Under the pieces are notes generated by a model. That model had not been told where the DNA came from, ran no database searches, and saw only the letters and a list, made by a program, of their open reading frames with translations. This document shows, in pieces, positions 5,957 through 10,009 of a stretch of 10,009 nucleotides of DNA (its first letter is position 1; each line of letters begins with the position of its first letter). Where the stretch lies: positions 5,967-15,975 of the forward strand of contig MHYD01000092.1 in the NCBI GenBank assembly GCA_001824645.1, written 5' to 3'. The position numbers and the translations under genes are program-made. The DNA comes from Planctomycetes bacterium RBG_13_46_10 (GTDB lineage: Bacteria > Planctomycetota > Phycisphaerae > Sedimentisphaerales > Anaerobacaceae).

Positions 5957-7246
5957 ATGAGGACGATAGCGGTCGTAAATCAAAAGGGAGGTTGTGGAAA
6001 GACAACAGTTGCGATAAATCTTGCAAGTGCTTTGGCTGAAATCGGCAAAAGGGTTTTACTTGTCGATATGGACCCGCAGTCGCATTGCGCGGTAGGCCTT
6101 GCCGTACCCGAAGAGCAGATTGAACAGAGCATTTACGATGTTCTGATAAGCAAAAGCAGAAACGAGCCAATCCGGTTAACGGAAATCCTCTGGCAGATTA
6201 GCGATAGCCTCGAGCTGGCACCGGCCAGTATAGATTTGTCTGCCTTTGAACAGCAAATGGCCAGCATTCACGACCGCGAATGCAGCCTGAAAAACGTTCT
6301 GGATGATGTAAAAAATGAATATGAATATACAATAATCGATTGCCCGCCCGCTGTGAGCTTATTGACATTCAATGCCCTAAGAGCAGCAACCAACGTTATT
6401 GTTCCTGTCGAGACCGGCTATTTTGCCCTGCACGGACTCAGTAAACAGCTCGAAACCCTTAGCATACTCTGCAAGCGATGCAGCCAGCACATACAGGTCG
6501 GCGTTCTGGCCAGCATGTATGATATCAGAACAAAGATGGCCAGGGAGATTCTATCGGAATTGCGGGCCCACTTCGGTGATAGAATGTTTAGAACCGTCGT
6601 TAATTTCAATACTAAAATCAAGGAGGCCTCCAGCTTCGGCCAGCCGATTAACGAATACGACCCTGCCAGCAAGGGACAGAGAGATTTCCGCTCGCTGGCA
6701 GAGGAAATTATAGGCTCCGGCGTAAAGCTGCAGCACAGACATATCGTTAACTCTTTGGCTGACCAGCTTGAAACTATCAGCGCCAACGCCGAAGAGCTGC
6801 TCAAGCAGGCAAAGCCCGAGATAAAAGTCAGGCAAGCCCCAAAGCCTGTGCAGGTTCAACCCGTCCTTAGCCCTGTCAAAGAAAATATCGAACCGCCTGC
6901 AACAATAGAGCAAGAAACCGCCAAACAGCCAACATTGGCAGAAACCAACGCCAAACTCTCCGATTACTACGGCGTCAGCCAGCTGGATGATGCCATCGTA
7001 TTCGTCACGCTGTATCCACGTGCAAGCACCGTTCAGATTGCGGGCGACTTTAACAACTGGCAGCCGGCCAATACACCCATGCATAGAATCGGTGACAGCG
7101 GCGTCTGGCAGACAAAATTGAAGCTGCCCCAGGGCAAATATCGCTACCGCCTCGTTGTTGACGGCCAGTGGCAGCAGGACCCGTATAACGAAACTACAGA
7201 AGTAAATCCTTTTGGCGAATATAACTCCGTGCTTGAGGTAAAATAG
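5957..7246 (+). CDS. ParA/MinD-type ATPase fused to CBM48 glycogen-binding domain
   Basis: The product has 429 residues. Residues 1-255 are a ParA/Soj-type ATPase: deviant Walker A 'KGGCGKTT' (K10 signature Lys, K15 P-loop Lys), Walker A' 'VDMDPQ' (36-41), Walker B 'TIIDCPP' with D128, and 'PVETGYFALHG' typical of ParA. ParA proteins are nonspecific-DNA- or membrane-associated ATPases that position plasmids, chromosomes or cell structures. Residues about 260-345 are a charged, proline-containing linker. Residues about 346-429 are a CBM48/AMPK-beta-like fold: 'VQIAGDFNNW' (W368), 'GKYRYRLVVDGQW' (W405), a DP turn, then 'PFGEYNSVLEV'. Positions equivalent to AMPK-beta1 glycogen contacts are kept (W368, W405, F419, N423), with R398 for Lys126. 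There is no ParB gene beside it. GGAG 7 bp upstream of the ATG supports the start. A role in positioning glycogen or another glucan is inference. Confidence 0.93.
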   Translation: MRTIAVVNQKGGCGKTTVAINLASALAEIGKRVLLVDMDPQSHCAVGLAVPEEQIEQSIYDVLISKSRNEPIRLTEILWQISDSLELAPASIDLSAFEQQMASIHDRECSLKNVLDDVKNEYEYTIIDCPPAVSLLTFNALRAATNVIVPVETGYFALHGLSKQLETLSILCKRCSQHIQVGVLASMYDIRTKMAREILSELRAHFGDRMFRTVVNFNTKIKEASSFGQPINEYDPASKGQRDFRSLAEEIIGSGVKLQHRHIVNSLADQLETISANAEELLKQAKPEIKVRQAPKPVQVQPVLSPVKENIEPPATIEQETAKQPTLAETNAKLSDYYGVSQLDDAIVFVTLYPRASTVQIAGDFNNWQPANTPMHRIGDSGVWQTKLKLPQGKYRYRLVVDGQWQQDPYNETTEVNPFGEYNSVLEVK

Positions 7247-7270
7247 TATATACTTTAAAAGCGGTGGGAG

Positions 7271-7867
7271 ATGAGTATTACCAGCGCACATAAAATAGCA
7301 CCAATCCTCATTCTTCTTTGTGGATTTTGCACCTCTGCATTTGCAGGCACGGTATATACTTACAGCGGAACTTTCGACTATCGAATTCCCGAAGACCCGA
7401 GCAGCACCAAAGGGCCGATGCTCGATGCGGTCATCGACGTCCCCGACCATCTCACCATTTTTGACCTCGATATCGGCATCAACCTGACGCATAGCAGCGT
7501 ATTCGACCTGCAAATATTTTTGATAAGTCCCTCCGGCACGAGTGTCTGCCTGAATATGTACGACCTCGAAGATTACTTTAATGGCGAAGACAATATAAAA
7601 ACAATCTTCGACGATGAGGCCGGCCCCCCCATCAGCCAGGCCGGCTCGGACCTGTCGGGCAGCTTTCAGCCGGTGGACCCGCTGTCAGCTTTTGACGGCG
7701 AAGACGCCTACGGCCTCTGGCGGCTGCAAATATACGATGCGTATTACGCCGACGTCGGCAGCCTGGAAAGTTTCAGCCTCACTATCACCATTGTCGAACC
7801 CGCCACAGCGATACTCCTAATAATAGGCGTAGGCTTTGTAATGATTTTTCGTCCCCGCCGAGCATAG
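7271..7867 (+). CDS. Secreted P-domain protein with PEP-CTERM-like tail
   Basis: The product has 198 residues. A signal peptide (about 1-25) ends in 'TSAFA', with cleavage before Gly26. Most of the rest looks like a P/Homo B (proprotein convertase P) domain: 'VPDHLTIFDLDIGINLTHSSV', 'DLQIFLISPSGTSV', 'LSAFDGEDAYGLWRLQIYDAY' and 'GSLESFSLTI'. In proteases such domains are C-terminal beta-sandwiches; here there is no protease. Residues 175-198 (VEPATAI, a hydrophobic stretch, then RPRRA) look like a PEP-CTERM sorting signal, so exosortase-type processing and surface display are expected. The gene starts 24 bp after the ParA-CBM48 gene and probably shares its transcript. GGTGGGAG abuts the ATG, an unusually close Shine-Dalgarno. 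Confidence 0.88.
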   Translation: MSITSAHKIAPILILLCGFCTSAFAGTVYTYSGTFDYRIPEDPSSTKGPMLDAVIDVPDHLTIFDLDIGINLTHSSVFDLQIFLISPSGTSVCLNMYDLEDYFNGEDNIKTIFDDEAGPPISQAGSDLSGSFQPVDPLSAFDGEDAYGLWRLQIYDAYYADVGSLESFSLTITIVEPATAILLIIGVGFVMIFRPRRA

Positions 7868-7871
7868 TTAG

Positions 7872-7890
7872 CCCCTTGCACCGCAAGGGG
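7872..7890 (+). terminator. Hairpin after the P-domain gene
   Basis: CCCCTTGC (7872-7879) and GCAAGGGG (7883-7890) form a perfect 8-bp stem with an ACC loop, 4 bp after the stop codon. There is no U-run (TCATTGATT follows), so it may act as an mRNA 3'-end stabiliser or a Rho-assisted stop rather than a strict intrinsic terminator. Confidence 0.6.
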
Positions 7891-7894
7891 TCAT

Positions 7895-8290
7895 TGATTC
7901 TGTCCTTTCGTCTCGCCATAGGCAGCTAAACCCATCAAACTAACGGCGGGCAAGCTTCTGTCATCTGTCCACAGTCCTCTGTCTTCTGCAAATTGGCTTT
8001 GTTTAGGTTTGTTTTCACCAAGTATCCAGTGCAATATTTTCTCATAATTACTTGATATATTTAACTTTATGTCCATTTGATCATTTTTAAATTTGGCTTT
8101 GTTTTGCAAAAAAAGGTCGATTTGTAGAATATTCTCGACAATTGTAGAGCAATTTGGGATTGCGTAAAATTGGTAGCATAGGCAAACAAGTCTCTTAAAA
8201 ACATATTATCCATCTTATTGGCTGAATCTTGATTTTTGCGTTGTGGTTTTACGTTATGCATTGATAATTCATGTTTTTTGAACATTTGAT
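7895..8290. repeat. Noncoding dispersed-repeat stretch (NKAKF/KPKQSQF type)
   Basis: About 400 bases without a credible gene. On the minus strand the stretch gives short frames with phrases such as 'QNKAKFKNDQMD' and 'NKPKQSQF', and a purine-rich track (reverse of TCTGTCATCTGTCCACAGTC, 7960-7979). I recognise these as products of dispersed intergenic repeats in planctomycete-type genomes that are often wrongly annotated as small proteins. Two overlapping frames (8109 and 8285 as starts) read through the same repeat in different phases, which argues against coding. No ribosome binding site or terminator supports either. Confidence 0.6.
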
Positions 8291-8336
8291 ATTGTTTAGA
8301 GTTTAGGATTTACTTCTGAGTTCTGTCCTCCACCTT

Positions 8337-8361
8337 CACTTCGACTTTGCTCAGGGCAGGC
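8337..8361. repeat. Dispersed repeat, CTTCGACTttGCTCAGG type, copy 2
   Basis: Diverged second copy of the motif at 2026-2050, in the same orientation, with CTTCGACT and GCTCAGG conserved. It is intergenic and lies among other repeats. Confidence 0.55.
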
Positions 8362-8433
8362 GACGCTGGAGGTCTTTGAATGGATGCAATCGAGGTTTGG
8401 CCAGCTTTTCTAATGACGTTAAACAACCATCCC

Positions 8434-8450
8434 CAAGGCCTGTGGCCTTG
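8434..8450. repeat. Perfect 7-bp hairpin CAAGGCC-TGT-GGCCTTG
   Basis: Inverted repeat with a 3-nt loop, 32 bp left of the MITE target duplication. It belongs to the same repeat-rich noncoding stretch and is not followed by a U-run on the plus strand. Confidence 0.45.
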
Positions 8451-8492
8451 AGCCTGCCACCCGCCGGTAAAAAGAAATTCGTATGGTGTCCC

Positions 8493-8626
8493 TAATGGCA
8501 CTAACTTAAGGGAATTTTGGTCAAAAGAATAGACCTGTTTGACGACGAAATCCCCGAAATTCCCCGACAAATGGCATCTTGAGTCAGACTCTAATGATAT
8601 GAAATATGCTTAAGTTAGTGCCATTA
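8493..8626. mobile_element. 134-bp MITE with IS4-like 18-bp terminal inverted repeats
   Basis: The element is bounded by TAATGGCACTAACTTAAG (8493-8510) and its exact reverse complement (8609-8626), 18 of 18 bases. The flanks carry an 11-bp direct repeat TATGGTGTCCC (8482-8492 and 8627-8637), the expected target duplication. The end sequence resembles that of IS4 as I recall it (TAATGCCGATCAGTTAAG), and IS4-family elements make duplications of about this length. The interior of 98 bp holds no transposase; it must be moved in trans by a related full-length element elsewhere. A minus-strand frame starting at 8570 reads out of the element into the flank and is not a gene. Confidence 0.85.
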
Positions 8627-8739
8627 TATGGTGTCCCCAGATTTATTCAATGCCATGTATTTAAACGAAAGTGGGTGTATAGATGCTGTGCATTTCGCAC
8701 TAAAACACGAACACAATTTGCAAGAATTACGACTATGGC

Positions 8740-9249
8740 TCACTTCCAATGAACCGTTAGGGTCTGCGTAGCGATATATGACCCAGCGTCAGCCAGTTCG
8801 CCAGCAGAATTGCTCGCCCTGACGTGAAGCGTTACCGTAACCTCATTGTCGCCAGGAACATAGGTTACGGTCGATCCCCCGGGGAGAAAAACATCGTATT
8901 CCGCCCAGTCTACAGGAGGTGTTCCGCCTGTGCCGTTAGTCCCGTTTTTGTCGTATTCCAGCTTGTACTCCGTCACCAGAGTGTCAGTCGTCTTCGTCAA
9001 CTGAGCGATTGCGGTGTGGTCGGCAGTTATCTCGGCATCACCGTTGAGGCAAAGAATCGCCCATGAGCTTCCTTCCGGAATCTGGTCTCTGGTTTGAATC
9101 TTATCCAAAACAATATCTGCAAATGAATGGTAGTCATCCCAGTACATATAATCTGCGCCTATAAGCAACGGACAGCAAAGCAGAATAAGTATAACAACTG
9201 CAAGGATATAGGCCAACATCAACTTTGTTTTGTTAAGTTCACTTTGCAT
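8740..9249 (-). CDS. Membrane-anchored hypothetical protein downstream of secretin
   Basis: The product has 169 residues. A single N-terminal hydrophobic helix (about 10-31) after a short basic stretch anchors it, leaving about 135 residues outside the cytoplasm. The outer part is beta-rich, with repeated Thr/Val patterns (STVTYVPGDNEVTVTLHVRAS, then QTLTVHWK) and an Asn-Gly-Thr-rich loop (NGTNGTGGTPP). I recognise no family, and there is no type III prepilin cleavage motif. The start overlaps the 3' end of the secretin gene by 11 bp, so the two are translationally coupled and this protein may serve the same secretion or pilus machine, for instance as a periplasmic accessory. No clear Shine-Dalgarno or downstream terminator is seen. 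Start and family uncertain. Confidence 0.78.
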   Translation of the reverse strand: MQSELNKTKLMLAYILAVVILILLCCPLLIGADYMYWDDYHSFADIVLDKIQTRDQIPEGSSWAILCLNGDAEITADHTAIAQLTKTTDTLVTEYKLEYDKNGTNGTGGTPPVDWAEYDVFLPGGSTVTYVPGDNEVTVTLHVRASNSAGELADAGSYIATQTLTVHWK

Positions 9250-10009
9250 CTGAAGACTTGCGTTCTATATGGGTTTCGACCGAATTCTGGTCAGATAGAT
9301 GTTGCCCTTCAGGATAGATGGAGTTTTCCTTCAGGTACTTAAGTTCTTTCTCGACACTTATCTTGCTGTGGCGGTCGGAAAACGGGTCCCCGTCTTCGTG
9401 TATCAGTCTTGGTGTAATGAATATTACGACTTCCTTATCTAATTTACTGGATTCTTTAGCCTTGAACAGACCGCCTATAAATGGAATTGAACTGAGCACG
9501 GGCACACGTTTGTCCTTGGTTCGTTCCTGGGTTTCAATCAAACCCCCTAATACTATTGCATCGCCTTCCTTTACGCGGACGCACGTATCAACCTTGCGGC
9601 GTCGAACTAATGGCAGGTCTCCCGAAGCGTTGCCCTGTATTTGATTCTGGCGAGAATAGACATCGCTGACTTCCGTGGCAACATCAACAGTAATGTCCCC
9701 GTCATTACCTATATTGGGTTTTATCTCCAGAGTCACGCCGGTTTTGATTACCTTAAGATCTGTCCGCAGCTGAGTTGGCGCAGCGTAGAGATCTGTGACA
9801 ATGGTGAAGTATTCCTCAAGAGATATATCTATGATGGCTTTTTCTCCGTTTTGGGTGGCTACCCGGGGTCGAGACCGTATGGTGGCTTTGTCTTCACCAA
9901 CCAGCGCCCGTAGAGTAAACAGCAAACTTGTCAGCCGACTCTTTGGCACGCTTGTGTACTGCGCCATGCCCGCGAAATATCCAAGACCCTCTTCCATACT
10001 AAGAGAGTT
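9239..10009 (-). CDS. Secretin (GspD/PilQ family), C-terminal part; 5' end outside window
   Basis: The frame is open to the right edge, giving about 256 residues of the C-terminal secretin domain. This domain forms the outer-membrane beta-barrel gate of type II secretion, type IV pilus or related systems. Visible hallmarks are 'IRSRPRVATQNGEKAIIDI' early on, 'GVTLEIKPNIGNDGDITVDV', 'VRVKEGDAIVLGGLIETQERTKDKRVPVLSSIPFIGGLFK' and 'DKEVVIFITPRLI'. A charged tail of about 50 residues follows. The first ATG in the window (9997) is internal, since codons upstream stay in frame. The system type cannot be decided without the N-terminal domains. Its last 11 bp overlap the next gene. Confidence 0.94.
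   Translation of the reverse strand, partial: NSLSMEEGLGYFAGMAQYTSVPKSRLTSLLFTLRALVGEDKATIRSRPRVATQNGEKAIIDISLEEYFTIVTDLYAAPTQLRTDLKVIKTGVTLEIKPNIGNDGDITVDVATEVSDVYSRQNQIQGNASGDLPLVRRRKVDTCVRVKEGDAIVLGGLIETQERTKDKRVPVLSSIPFIGGLFKAKESSKLDKEVVIFITPRLIHEDGDPFSDRHSKISVEKELKYLKENSIYPEGQHLSDQNSVETHIERKSSDAK

Noticed and set aside
6551..7513. Minus-strand open frame of 320 codons opposite the ParA and P-domain genes
   Set aside because: It is antisense to two well-supported genes, matches no family, and has a Cys/Leu-rich composition typical of a shadow frame.
7891..8285. Two small minus-strand frames (72 codons each)
   Set aside because: They overlap each other within a dispersed noncoding repeat and lack ribosome binding sites.
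8310..8570. Minus-strand frame of 86 codons starting inside the MITE
   Set aside because: It runs across the element end, the target duplication and two other repeats, so it is a chance frame and not a transposase fragment that I can recognise.
1..10009. CRISPR array, tRNA or rRNA gene
   Set aside because: No regularly spaced direct repeats and no tRNA- or rRNA-like segment could be found by reading both strands; a small tRNA cannot be fully excluded without a covariance search.

Overview
The window most likely comes from a planctomycete, probably Phycisphaerae-like and perhaps an uncultivated lineage. This is inferred from a PEP-CTERM-tailed secreted protein, a secretin operon, and intergenic regions loaded with the low-complexity dispersed repeats (short REP-like hairpins, purine-rich tracts that translate to 'NKAKF' or 'KPKQSQF') that I associate with such genomes. 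No rRNA, tRNA or CRISPR array was seen, so the taxonomic call is soft.

Layout. Positions 1-1871 hold a minus-strand operon: a nucleotidyltransferase-fold protein, then a TPM-domain (YgcG-like) membrane protein, then LemA, whose 3' end lies outside the window. Positions 1872-2433 are intergenic, with repeats and a promoter plus short hairpin plus U-run unit that could be a small RNA. Positions 2434-4489 form an A+T-rich block of three orphan genes: a DUF5677-like protein and a zinc-ribbon membrane protein on the minus strand, and a divergent gene for a protein with a C-terminal membrane anchor. Positions 4490-4740 are a cluster of palindromic dispersed repeats.

Positions 4741-5520 are a self-contained Hsp20 unit with a near-consensus sigma-54 promoter, a very strong Shine-Dalgarno and a 13-bp intrinsic terminator. 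Positions 5521-5956 are noncoding with a GC-rich hairpin. Positions 5957-7890 hold a two-gene plus-strand unit: a ParA/MinD-type ATPase fused to a C-terminal AMPK-beta-like glycogen-binding (CBM48) domain, followed 24 bp later by a secreted P-domain protein with a PEP-CTERM-like tail, and closed by a hairpin.

Positions 7891-8739 are a repeat-dense noncoding stretch. It contains a clean 134-bp miniature inverted-repeat element with perfect 18-bp ends and an 11-bp target duplication. Positions 8740-10009 hold the 3' part of a secretin gene and a small overlapping membrane-anchored protein gene on the minus strand.

The most interesting items are the ParA-CBM48 fusion, in which the known glycogen-contact positions are largely kept, the sigma-54-driven small heat shock gene, and the newly delimited MITE. 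No obvious complete new defence or mobile system was recognised. The orphan-gene block is the only candidate and its function is unknown.
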